From contig JAZSCX010000022.1 of NCBI GenBank assembly GCA_045530865.1, forward strand, positions 1-14,433: a DNA stretch of 14,433 bases, written 5' to 3'. The position numbers and the translations under genes were made by a program. This document shows positions 1 through 5,857 of this stretch, one piece after another; within the stretch, counting starts at the first letter, position 1, and the number at the start of each line of letters is the position of its first letter. The notes beneath the pieces were generated by a model. The model searched no databases and had not been told where the DNA came from. It worked only from the letters and a program-made list of their open reading frames with translations. The stretch is from Avoscillospira sp045530865. Lineage in GTDB: Bacteria; Bacillota; Clostridia; Oscillospirales; Oscillospiraceae.

Positions 1-112
1 GGGGGATGTCTTTTGTGCGCCCCGGGTGGATATTTTTCCAATACAGAGACAGTAATCTGCCGTGAACCCTCCCCCGGTGCGTAGCATTTTCGCAGGGCCA
101 GAATCGCCCGAC

Positions 113-144
113 AAAAACCCGGTTCGCCAAGGTGGCGAACCGGG
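113..144 (-). terminator. Intrinsic terminator after thiT
   Basis: Seen directly: a perfect 11-bp stem (118-128 pairs with 134-144, arm CCCGGTTCGCC) with a 5-nt loop. On the minus strand it is followed at once by five T (113-117). It starts 6 nt past the thiT stop codon, so it ends the thiT transcript. On the plus strand a looser T-rich stretch (145-157) also follows the hairpin, so it could act weakly in both directions. Confidence 0.9.
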
Positions 145-150
145 CATATC

Positions 151-723
151 TTATTTTTGCAAATCGCTGCCCCGGAAATAGGCATTCAGAGGCGTCTTGC
201 AAAGCAGGAAATACACCGCCAGCAGAATGATGGTATCCGGCAGCATATAGGCGCCGTTGTACAACGCGGAATAGAACCAGGGGGTGGTCATAGTCATACC
301 GAAGAAGGTTTCCGGCATATATTCTGCCCAAATGGTGGCGCCGACCACATAATGCACCAGAAAACGGACAAGGCAGCCGACAAAAACGCCGACGAAATAG
401 CCATTTTTCATTTTCCAGAAACAACCGGCGATACCAAGTACCAGATACGCCAGCAGGAAATCACCGATGATGCTCTGCCAGCCGATGGCGATGCCGCCCT
501 CGAACAGGGTCTGCAGGATAGCATGTGCGGCACTGACAAGAAGACCGGGACCGAAGCCCCAACGTGCGCAGAACACGAAGATGGGAACCATGGCCAGATC
601 AATGGCGCCGCCCCAGGGCAGCTTGTACAGAGGGATAAAGCTGAGGATTTCCGCGAGGGCGATCAAGATTGCGCCTTCGCATAGGCTGCGGACAGCCTGA
701 TGGGATTTGCTTTGGGTGTTCAT
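151..723 (-). CDS. thiT: Energy-coupled thiamine transporter substrate-binding subunit ThiT
   Basis: A 190-residue hydrophobic protein with about six predicted membrane segments, the size and layout of the S component of ECF (energy-coupling factor) vitamin transporters. ThiT binds thiamine in the membrane and works with the shared EcfA-EcfA'-EcfT module, which is not in this window. Diagnostic stretches are PWGGAID (residues 36-42), MVPIFVFCARWG (45-56) and YNGAYMLPD (155-163), which match the ThiT family where thiamine-contacting Trp and Asn residues lie. The start is ATG at 721-723 with AGGAGG 6 nt upstream (730-735). The gene is a single-gene unit: its own promoter, a TPP riboswitch leader and a strong terminator flank it. 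Expression should fall when thiamine pyrophosphate is abundant. The riboswitch independently supports the assignment. Confidence 0.95.
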   Translation of the reverse strand: MNTQSKSHQAVRSLCEGAILIALAEILSFIPLYKLPWGGAIDLAMVPIFVFCARWGFGPGLLVSAAHAILQTLFEGGIAIGWQSIIGDFLLAYLVLGIAGCFWKMKNGYFVGVFVGCLVRFLVHYVVGATIWAEYMPETFFGMTMTTPWFYSALYNGAYMLPDTIILLAVYFLLCKTPLNAYFRGSDLQK

Positions 724-736
724 ACGGAACCTCCTG

Positions 737-775
737 AAAATAAAAATACCGCACCATCCAAACGGTAGTGCGGTA
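737..775 (-). terminator. Riboswitch expression platform: terminator hairpin before thiT
   Basis: Read on the minus strand, an 8-bp stem TACCGCAC/GTGCGGTA (768-775 with 747-754) with a 13-nt loop is followed by a run of nine T interrupted by one A (737-746). It sits between the TPP aptamer and the thiT ribosome binding site, where a transcription-terminating expression platform is expected. Inference: TPP binding favours this terminator, and without TPP an alternative fold lets the polymerase continue. I could not identify the antiterminator pairing with confidence. Confidence 0.85.
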
Positions 776-801
776 CGAAAGCATGCATATGTTGCCCAGA
801 A

Positions 802-896
802 ACAGCTTCCTACGCCGGCATTACCCGGATCAGGTTAAAGGGACCCGGAAGGGCATTTCCTTCCAATCTCAGCCGGACTGCGTCCAGCGCCCCTGT
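802..896 (-). promoter_or_regulatory. TPP riboswitch aptamer (THI element)
   Basis: The minus strand carries the conserved THI-box pieces in order: GGGG after the P1 strand ACAG (893-896), a GGAC/GUCC stem, CTGAGA, then AACCTGATCCGGGTAATG and CCGGCGTAGGAA, closed by CTGT (802-805). These match the TPP aptamer consensus closely, including the CUGAGA pyrimidine-sensor loop and the GCGUAGG pyrophosphate-sensor strand. The element lies between a consensus promoter and thiT, followed by a terminator hairpin, so it is a transcriptional OFF switch by the usual Firmicutes logic. The mechanism is inferred; the aptamer identity is secure. Confidence 0.96.
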
Positions 897-920
897 GTTC
901 GGTTGTTGCGGTTCATGTGT

Positions 921-949
921 ATTATAGGGACAGAGTTCTGGTTTGTCAA
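921..949 (-). promoter_or_regulatory. Consensus sigma-A promoter for thiT leader
   Basis: On the minus strand TTGACA (944-949), a 17-bp spacer and TATAAT (921-926) match the housekeeping consensus at every position. Transcription would start near 914, giving an untranslated leader of about 190 nt that holds the TPP aptamer and terminator. The -35 begins 3 bp past the radC stop codon. A perfect promoter fits a gene whose control lies wholly in the riboswitch. Confidence 0.93.
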
Positions 950-952
950 GTC

Positions 953-1624
953 TCAAAGCATGCCGTTATCGGCCATGGAGACAAAATCGTTTTCCGCCAC
1001 AATGATGTGGTCAATGAGTTTGATATCCAGTGCTTCCAGTGTGGTTTTGAGCTGAACGGTGGTATCTTCATCTGCTCTGGAGGGCAGAGCCAGACCGCTG
1101 GGGTGGTTGTGGGCCAGAACAACGGAACTGGCATTGCAGCTCAGAGCGACCTCTGCGGCCTTGCGCAGGGGAACTGATGCGGAGTTGACACTGCCGCTGT
1201 GCAGCAGCCGGCAGGTCAGAACCTTGCACTTGGCATCCATGCAGAGGATATATACCATCTCTTCTGTGGCACCGAAGAAATAGGGCAGTAAGTAATCACC
1301 GCAGGCCTGCGTGGTGGGCAGGCAAATGCCCTTTTCGTTTCTGGAAAGCTGATACCGGCGGGAGAGAGGTGTAATCAGATGCAGCAATACTGCTGCATTG
1401 TCACCAATTCCGCCGACTTCCTTCAGCTCTGTGAGCGGTGCCTCCAGAACTGCGGAAATGCTGCCGAAATGGTTCAGCAGTTTTCTGGCAAGCTCGTTCG
1501 TGTCTTTCCGGGGAAGCGCGTAAAACAACAGCAGTTCCAAAACTTCATGGTCCTGCAGTACATCAAGTCCGTGGGTCAGAAATCGTTTTCTGAGGCGATC
1601 CCGGTGGCCTTTATGGTCAATCAT
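953..1624 (-). CDS. radC: RadC family JAB/MPN domain protein (UPF0758)
   Basis: A 223-residue protein of normal length for RadC. The N-terminal part carries the UPF0758 helix-hairpin-helix-like region (LKEVGGIGDNAAVLL, residues 67-81). The C-terminal JAB1/MPN domain has an intact metal motif: HNHPSG (172-177) with Ser182 and Asp185 completing H-x-H-x7-S-x2-D, plus a Glu at 121 or 122 upstream. This motif is that of zinc metallohydrolases. RadC was named for DNA repair, but its real biochemical role is unsettled. The start ATG (1622-1624) has AGGAGT 6 nt upstream, which lies within the last codons of the preceding amidohydrolase gene, so the two are cotranscribed and probably translationally coupled. 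No terminator follows before the thiT promoter. Confidence 0.95.
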   Translation of the reverse strand: MIDHKGHRDRLRKRFLTHGLDVLQDHEVLELLLFYALPRKDTNELARKLLNHFGSISAVLEAPLTELKEVGGIGDNAAVLLHLITPLSRRYQLSRNEKGICLPTTQACGDYLLPYFFGATEEMVYILCMDAKCKVLTCRLLHSGSVNSASVPLRKAAEVALSCNASSVVLAHNHPSGLALPSRADEDTTVQLKTTLEALDIKLIDHIIVAENDFVSMADNGML

Positions 1625-1628
1625 AGGC

Positions 1629-2420
1629 TCACTCCTGCTTCAAAAATAGTGTTTCAAAGTTTCCGTAGAGGATTTTGGCTCTGATGCTGTCATCCAGATC
1701 CAGCTCCATAAATCGCTCCAGTTCCGTCTGCGGCGTCCAGTAGGGGAAATCTGATCCAAACAGGAAACGTTCCGGGCCGAGCCGTTCCATCAGATCCTGC
1801 CCTTTCTCCTTGCCGAGATACATCAGGGTGCTGGAGCAGTCAAAATAGATATTCTCCGGAAACTGGAGGGCCCGGGACATCTGCCAGACGCACCAGCCGC
1901 CGAAATGTGCTGCAATGACGATCAGATCCGGCACATGACGCATAAGATTGATAAGACGCTTGGGAGAGGAGTAATCTTTCGATGGGTCTCCCACATGGAA
2001 TAGAACGGGCAACCCCGTTTTGGCAATGGCCCGGTACATGGGGATCGCTTTGGGTTCATCCATATCGATCTGCTGAAAATCCGGATGGATCTTCAGGCCC
2101 CGCAGGCCCAGAGCGGGAATGCGTTCCAGTTCTTCCTCCCAGCCTTCCATAGTGGGGAACAGACTGCCCAGACCCAAAAGCTTGGGGGAAGAATCGATAC
2201 AACGGGAAATAAATGTGTTGATGGATGAGACTTGCTCCGGTTTGGTGGCGGAACTGGAAATCATACCGGCACAGAAGACATCAGAGTTGATCTCGTCCAG
2301 ATAGGTATGCAGATAGGGAACATGAGACATTTGTGTCTCATAGTAAACTGTAAAACTGTCTGCAACGTGACGCGCCAGGTTGTCTGGGAAAACATGGGCG
2401 TGAATATCCGCAACTTTCAT
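1629..2420 (-). CDS. Amidohydrolase-related metal-dependent hydrolase (PF04909 type)
   Basis: A 263-residue TIM-barrel protein of the Amidohydrolase_2 group. Visible metal or active-site positions are HAH at residues 7-9, LKIHP (109-113), FHVGD with His142, AHFGG with His172, and FGSDFP with Asp224. These follow the order H-x-H, K/H, H, H, D of the superfamily. Members hydrolyse or decarboxylate small cyclic or aromatic carboxylates and esters; the substrate here cannot be told from sequence. The start ATG at 2418-2420 has AGAAGG about 7 nt upstream. The gene ends 4 nt before radC and supplies its ribosome binding site. The link to radC may be only positional. Confidence 0.88.
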   Translation of the reverse strand: MKVADIHAHVFPDNLARHVADSFTVYYETQMSHVPYLHTYLDEINSDVFCAGMISSSATKPEQVSSINTFISRCIDSSPKLLGLGSLFPTMEGWEEELERIPALGLRGLKIHPDFQQIDMDEPKAIPMYRAIAKTGLPVLFHVGDPSKDYSSPKRLINLMRHVPDLIVIAAHFGGWCVWQMSRALQFPENIYFDCSSTLMYLGKEKGQDLMERLGPERFLFGSDFPYWTPQTELERFMELDLDDSIRAKILYGNFETLFLKQE

Positions 2421-2445
2421 GGTTACGCCTTCTTTCCAAGCTGAA

Positions 2446-2473
2446 ATAATATCATAAAAAGTGAGAAAGGCAA
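2446..2473 (-). promoter_or_regulatory. Putative promoter for amidohydrolase-radC
   Basis: On the minus strand TTGCCT (2468-2473), a 16-bp spacer and TATTAT (2446-2451) lie in the 62-bp gap between the ABC transporter and the amidohydrolase. Each hexamer matches the consensus at four or five positions. No clear terminator follows the ABC gene, so read-through from upstream is equally possible. Confidence 0.4.
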
Positions 2474-2482
2474 GAAAAAAGA

Positions 2483-4234
2483 TCAGCCGTGGAGTCTGGT
2501 CTGGGTGTTGTACAGGTTGGCGTAGATGCCATTCTGTGCCATAAGGGCTTCGTGGGTGCCCTGTTCCTGAATGATACCGTCACCGATAACCAGAATACGG
2601 GTGGCATTGCGGATGGTGGAAAGCCGATGGGCAATGATCAGAGTGGTGCGGCCCTTGGCCAGCTGATCGAAAGCGTTCTGAATTTTGGACTCGGTGATGG
2701 TATCCAGTGCTGAAGTGGCCTCGTCCAAAATCAGAATGGGAGGGTTTTTCAGAAAGATCCGGGCAATGGCGATGCGCTGCTTCTGTCCGCCGGAGAGCAG
2801 GGTGCCGCGCTCGCCCACATAGGTGTCAAAGCCGTTGGGCATGGACATGATATCATCATAGATTTCTGCTTTTTTGGCTGCTTGTTCGATTTCTTCCTTT
2901 GTGGCATTTAGTTTACCATAACGTATATTCTCGTAAACTGTATCAGCAAACAGGAACACATCCTGCTGCACGATGCCGATGTTGCGCCGCAGCTCTTGCT
3001 GCCGTATCTGACGGACATCGATGCCATCAATGGAAATGGAGCCTGCCTGTACATCGTAAAAGCGGGGGATAAGTTGACATAATGTAGTTTTGCCCCCGCC
3101 GGAAGGGCCTACGATGGCGATGGTCTCGCCCGGCTGCACGGTAAGAGAGACATTGTGCAGCACATCCAGATCGCCTTCGTAGGCGAAGTCCACATGATGC
3201 ACAGCAATTTCGCCGCGGACGTTTTCCAGCGTTTTGGGTTTGGCGGGATCGGTCAGATCGGGATCGGTCCGCATGATATCCAGAAAACGGCTCAGGCCGG
3301 CGTAGCCCACAGCAAACTGCTCGGCAAAATTGATCAGCTTGCGGATGGGCGTTACAAAAGATGTGACATAGAGGCTGAAGGTGATGAGATCGATGTAATT
3401 CATCTGTTCGGACATGATCAGCCATCCGCCCACGGAGATAACCAGAACGGAGAGAATAGCAAGGAAAAACTCCATCAGGCCGAAATAGATGCCCATTTCC
3501 CGGTGAAACAGGCCTTTTGCCTGCTTGAAATGTTCGTTGCCACCTTGAAATTTTTCGTATTCTCTGGCTTCGTTGGCAAAGGCCTTTGCGGTTTTCATGC
3601 CGGAAAGCGAAGATTCGATCTCTGTGTTGATCACAGCAATCTTGGCTTTCATGTTCTTGGAACAGGCGGAAAGGTGGCGACGGCGCGCAATCAGGATGAG
3701 CACCAGCACGGGAATCATGATGGCAACTACCAGTGCCAGCCGCCACTCTACATAGAACATGACGATCAGCGCGCCGACGATGGTAGCAAAGGAGATCAGA
3801 AGATCCTCCGGTCCATGGTGGGCCAGCTCTGTGATCTCAAACAGATCAGAGGTCAGACGGCTCATGAGCTCACCGGTTCGGTGGGTGTTGAAATAGTCAT
3901 AACCCAGCGTCTGTAAGTGACGGAACAGGTCGCTGCGGATATCGGCCTCCACGCGGATGCCGAAGGTGTGGCCCCATCTGGTGATCACATAGTACAACAG
4001 CGCCCTTACGGCATAGGCGATGATCACTACGGCCATCAGCACGAAAAAACTGTGGAAGGCTTTTTCCGGCAGCATGGTGTACATGGCGTGGCGGGACACC
4101 AGCGGGTAAGTGAGATCCACGATTGCCACAAACAAAGCACAGCACATATCCAACACGAACAGCTTTCGGTGGGGTTTGAAATAAGCCAGAAAGATCCGGA
4201 GCAAGCCCCAGTTTTTAAAATCGATTTTCTTCAT
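2483..4234 (-). CDS. ABC transporter, fused permease and ATPase (exporter half-transporter)
   Basis: A 583-residue protein with an N-terminal six-helix exporter membrane domain (hydrophobic segments near 25-45, 62-82, 143-160, 164-183, 248-272 and 283-300) and a C-terminal nucleotide-binding domain. All ATPase motifs are intact: Walker A GPSGGGKTT (376-384), Q-loop VQQD (422-425), signature LSGGQKQR (480-487), Walker B ILILDEA (500-506) and H-loop His536. The length and layout are those of MsbA/BmrA-like type IV exporters, which act as dimers in the cytoplasmic membrane. With no partner half-transporter gene beside it, a homodimer is likely. The substrate (lipid, drug or peptide) cannot be read. 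The ATG start has GGAGA 6 nt upstream (4241-4245). The gene diverges from the pseudouridine synthase gene. Confidence 0.93.
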   Translation of the reverse strand: MKKIDFKNWGLLRIFLAYFKPHRKLFVLDMCCALFVAIVDLTYPLVSRHAMYTMLPEKAFHSFFVLMAVVIIAYAVRALLYYVITRWGHTFGIRVEADIRSDLFRHLQTLGYDYFNTHRTGELMSRLTSDLFEITELAHHGPEDLLISFATIVGALIVMFYVEWRLALVVAIMIPVLVLILIARRRHLSACSKNMKAKIAVINTEIESSLSGMKTAKAFANEAREYEKFQGGNEHFKQAKGLFHREMGIYFGLMEFFLAILSVLVISVGGWLIMSEQMNYIDLITFSLYVTSFVTPIRKLINFAEQFAVGYAGLSRFLDIMRTDPDLTDPAKPKTLENVRGEIAVHHVDFAYEGDLDVLHNVSLTVQPGETIAIVGPSGGGKTTLCQLIPRFYDVQAGSISIDGIDVRQIRQQELRRNIGIVQQDVFLFADTVYENIRYGKLNATKEEIEQAAKKAEIYDDIMSMPNGFDTYVGERGTLLSGGQKQRIAIARIFLKNPPILILDEATSALDTITESKIQNAFDQLAKGRTTLIIAHRLSTIRNATRILVIGDGIIQEQGTHEALMAQNGIYANLYNTQTRLHG

Positions 4235-4272
4235 ATCTCTTCTCCGTTTATTTCCTGTTTCTGCTATTATCT

Positions 4273-4300
4273 ATTATAATGAGAAAATCGAAAAATGCAA
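4273..4300 (-). promoter_or_regulatory. Promoter for the ABC transporter gene
   Basis: On the minus strand TTGCAT (4295-4300), a 16-bp spacer and TATAAT (4273-4278). The -10 matches the consensus perfectly. Transcription would start about 30 nt before the ATG. It lies in a 128-bp divergent intergenic region. Confidence 0.65.
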
Positions 4301-4306
4301 CCACCC

Positions 4307-4335
4307 TTGCGCAGCGGCGGAAGCTATGCTACCAT
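4307..4335 (+). promoter_or_regulatory. Weak candidate promoter for the pseudouridine synthase operon
   Basis: TTGCGC (4307-4312), a 17-bp spacer and TACCAT (4330-4335) lie about 28 bp before the start codon. Both hexamers have four of six consensus bases, so this is a plausible but weak call. Some promoter is needed here because the upstream gene is divergent. Confidence 0.33.
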
Positions 4336-4362
4336 GGAGAAAACGATTAAAGGATAAACGCC

Positions 4363-4995
4363 ATGGTGATTTTGTTTTCTGATGCGCATATTGTGGTCTG
4401 TGTGAAGCCGGCAGGCCTCCTCTCACAGGATGTTGGCGAGGCGGGTGTTCCGGAGCAGCTGCGAAAGACACTGGGTTCCGAAGAAATCTATACGGTACAC
4501 CGTCTGGACAGAGAAGTGGGCGGCGTGATGGTCTATGCCAGAACGCAGAAGGCCGCTGCTGCTCTGAGTAAGGCGGTGCAGGAGAACCTGCTGGGAAAAG
4601 AGTATCTTGCGGTACTGAACGGGATTCCCGATGCACCGGAGGGAACACTGGAGGATCTGCTGTTTCATGATAAGCAGAAGAACAAGACCTATGTGGTCAA
4701 GCGCAGCCGCAAGGGTGTGAAGGATGCAAAGCTGGACTATGTGATTCAAAAAACAAGCGTTTCTCAGTCGTTGGTGCAGGTTCGGCTGTATACGGGCCGT
4801 ACCCATCAGATCCGGGTACAGTTCGCCAGCCGCGGGTTGCCGCTGTACGAGGATAGAAAATACGGAGGAAATGGAGAGAGCAGCGGCTTTGGCCTGTGGT
4901 CATACCGGTTGGCGTTCCCACATCCTGTTACGGGAGAACGAATGGAATTTCAGCAGCTGCCGCCGAAGACAGAGCCATGGATAAGGTTTACATAA
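4363..4995 (+). CDS. RluA-family RNA pseudouridine synthase
   Basis: A 210-residue catalytic domain without an N-terminal S4 domain, so shorter than RluC or RluD (about 300). It converts uridine to pseudouridine in rRNA or tRNA; the target site is not predictable. The catalytic motif HRLDR (residues 46-50) holds Asp49, and GRTHQIRVQF (145-154) is the second conserved family block. The start region ILFSDAHIVVCVKPAG matches the usual first strand of the fold, so no upstream domain is missing. The usual TSG following the catalytic loop is VGG here (52-54), a variant that also occurs in this family. The start ATG has AAAGGA 8 nt upstream. Its end overlaps the next gene by 19 bp. Confidence 0.92.
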   Translation: MVILFSDAHIVVCVKPAGLLSQDVGEAGVPEQLRKTLGSEEIYTVHRLDREVGGVMVYARTQKAAAALSKAVQENLLGKEYLAVLNGIPDAPEGTLEDLLFHDKQKNKTYVVKRSRKGVKDAKLDYVIQKTSVSQSLVQVRLYTGRTHQIRVQFASRGLPLYEDRKYGGNGESSGFGLWSYRLAFPHPVTGERMEFQQLPPKTEPWIRFT

Positions 4996-5432
4996 GTTTT
5001 ATCTGCGCCGATGGGCGCACATGGGCGATCCGGGGAAATGAACGGGCTGTGACAGGGATCAAACCCGAAAATCCCGAGATGCAGTATGAAGAAAACGAAG
5101 TCACGCGAAATGCGGCAATGCAGCTGCAGGCATACTTCCGCGGCGAAAGGCAGACCTTTGATCTTCCTGTGGAATTGACCGGTACGGATTTTCAGAAGGA
5201 GGTCTGGTCGGCATTGCAGAATATTGCCTACGGTACAACCGTTTCCTACGGGGAATTGGCAGCAAGGATTGGCAGATCTAAGGCTGTTCGTGCTGTGGGA
5301 CAGGCGGTGGGGAAGAACCCTTGTCTGGTTGCGGTGCCCTGCCATCGGGTGATCGGAAAGGACGGCAGCCTGACCGGGTTTTCTTCGGGACAGGACATAA
5401 AACGGTATCTTCTGGGACTGGAACAAACATGA
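4977..5432 (+). CDS. ogt: Methylated-DNA--[protein]-cysteine S-methyltransferase
   Basis: A suicide DNA-repair protein that moves the alkyl group from O6-alkylguanine to its own cysteine. With the start at 4977 it has 151 residues, close to the family norm. The acceptor motif PCHRV (121-125) holds Cys122. The helix-turn-helix segment YGTTVSYGELAARIG (85-99) and the arginine finger near Arg105 are present. An in-frame ATG exists at 4896, but its extra 27 residues lie inside the pseudouridine synthase gene and match nothing in the family, so I chose 4977 (MDKVYISFICADG). The ribosome binding site is poor (GAAGACAGA), and the 19-bp overlap suggests translational coupling. The symbol is by family; ada-type fusion is excluded because no AraC domain is present. 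Confidence 0.93.
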   Translation: MDKVYISFICADGRTWAIRGNERAVTGIKPENPEMQYEENEVTRNAAMQLQAYFRGERQTFDLPVELTGTDFQKEVWSALQNIAYGTTVSYGELAARIGRSKAVRAVGQAVGKNPCLVAVPCHRVIGKDGSLTGFSSGQDIKRYLLGLEQT

Positions 5433-5467
5433 CGGCTTCTGCATAGCATGGTGCAGGAGGGGATTGC

Positions 5468-5800
5468 GTGGAATATGTCATGGTGTTTCTGGCAGCACTG
5501 GGAACGGCGCTGCTGCTCTGGTGCCTGATGGGTCTGTTGCTGGTTCCGGTGTTTGGAGAGAACATGGTCACGGTCTGCATGGCCTTCGGAGACGGAAAAT
5601 GGCTGGAGCAGAAGGTCAGAGGTTACAACTGGCTCCGGGAAGGCAGAAAAACCGGCGGCAGGTTTTTGATTGCGGATTGTGGTCTGACGGTGCGGGGGAT
5701 GCAGATCGCGGAACGGCTTTGCGTCCGATATGAATGGGTACAGATGTACACCGGGGATTTACCGGATATTTTTCATGGAACCGGCGGGGATTTTATTTGA
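5468..5800 (+). CDS. Small putative membrane-anchored protein of unknown function
   Basis: I do not recognise this 110-residue protein. It starts at GTG (5468-5470) behind a strong AGGAGG (5455-5460) with 7-nt spacing, which makes it a convincing real gene. Residues 4-28 form one hydrophobic helix rich in Leu, Ala and Val, probably a membrane anchor. The rest, from about 32, is a soluble mixed-charge domain with a GDGKWLEQKVRG stretch and a possible substrate-free fold; no metal or nucleotide motif is visible. It lies 35 nt after ogt and was probably cotranscribed with it. Its TGA stop is inside the loop of a terminator hairpin. The topology (short outside N-terminus, soluble domain inside, or the reverse) is not decided by the sequence. 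Confidence 0.75.
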   Translation: MEYVMVFLAALGTALLLWCLMGLLLVPVFGENMVTVCMAFGDGKWLEQKVRGYNWLREGRKTGGRFLIADCGLTVRGMQIAERLCVRYEWVQMYTGDLPDIFHGTGGDFI

Positions 5801-5820
5801 AATCCTCGCCGGTTTGTTGT
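5780..5820 (+). terminator. Intrinsic terminator overlapping a stop codon
   Basis: A 14-bp stem with a single G-U pair (5780-5793 with 5800-5813, core ACCGGCG/CGCCGGT) and a 6-nt loop, followed by TTGTTGT. It closes the pseudouridine synthase, ogt and small-protein unit. The TGA stop at 5798-5800 is in the loop and first stem base. The T tract is interrupted by G, so read-through into recD2 is possible. Confidence 0.8.
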
Positions 5821-5825
5821 ATGAT
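5797..5825 (+). promoter_or_regulatory. Promoter for recD2-comFC-mreB, inside the terminator
   Basis: TTGAAA (5797-5802), an exact 17-bp spacer and TATGAT (5820-5825) each match five of six consensus bases. Transcription would start near 5832, 26 nt before recD2. The -35 bases are the loop and the base of the upstream terminator hairpin. Confidence 0.62.
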
Positions 5826-5857
5826 AAGATAGAATGTTTAAATTGGGGTAATTTGCG

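Noticed and set aside
1..112. Possible gene fragment at the window edge (open plus-strand frame to a TAG at 82-84, and an open minus-strand frame)
   Set aside because: Under 30 codons in either case and no recognisable motif; I see nothing supportable in this stretch.
157..684. 175-codon plus-strand open frame opposite thiT
   Set aside because: Composition of a shadow frame; thiT is supported by its riboswitch and motifs.
3155..3916. 253-codon plus-strand open frame opposite the ABC transporter
   Set aside because: The minus strand has all ABC motifs in one frame; the plus frame has none.
5440..5455. Small CTGCA/TGCAG hairpin before the small-protein gene
   Set aside because: Only 5 bp with an 8-nt loop; within chance expectation.
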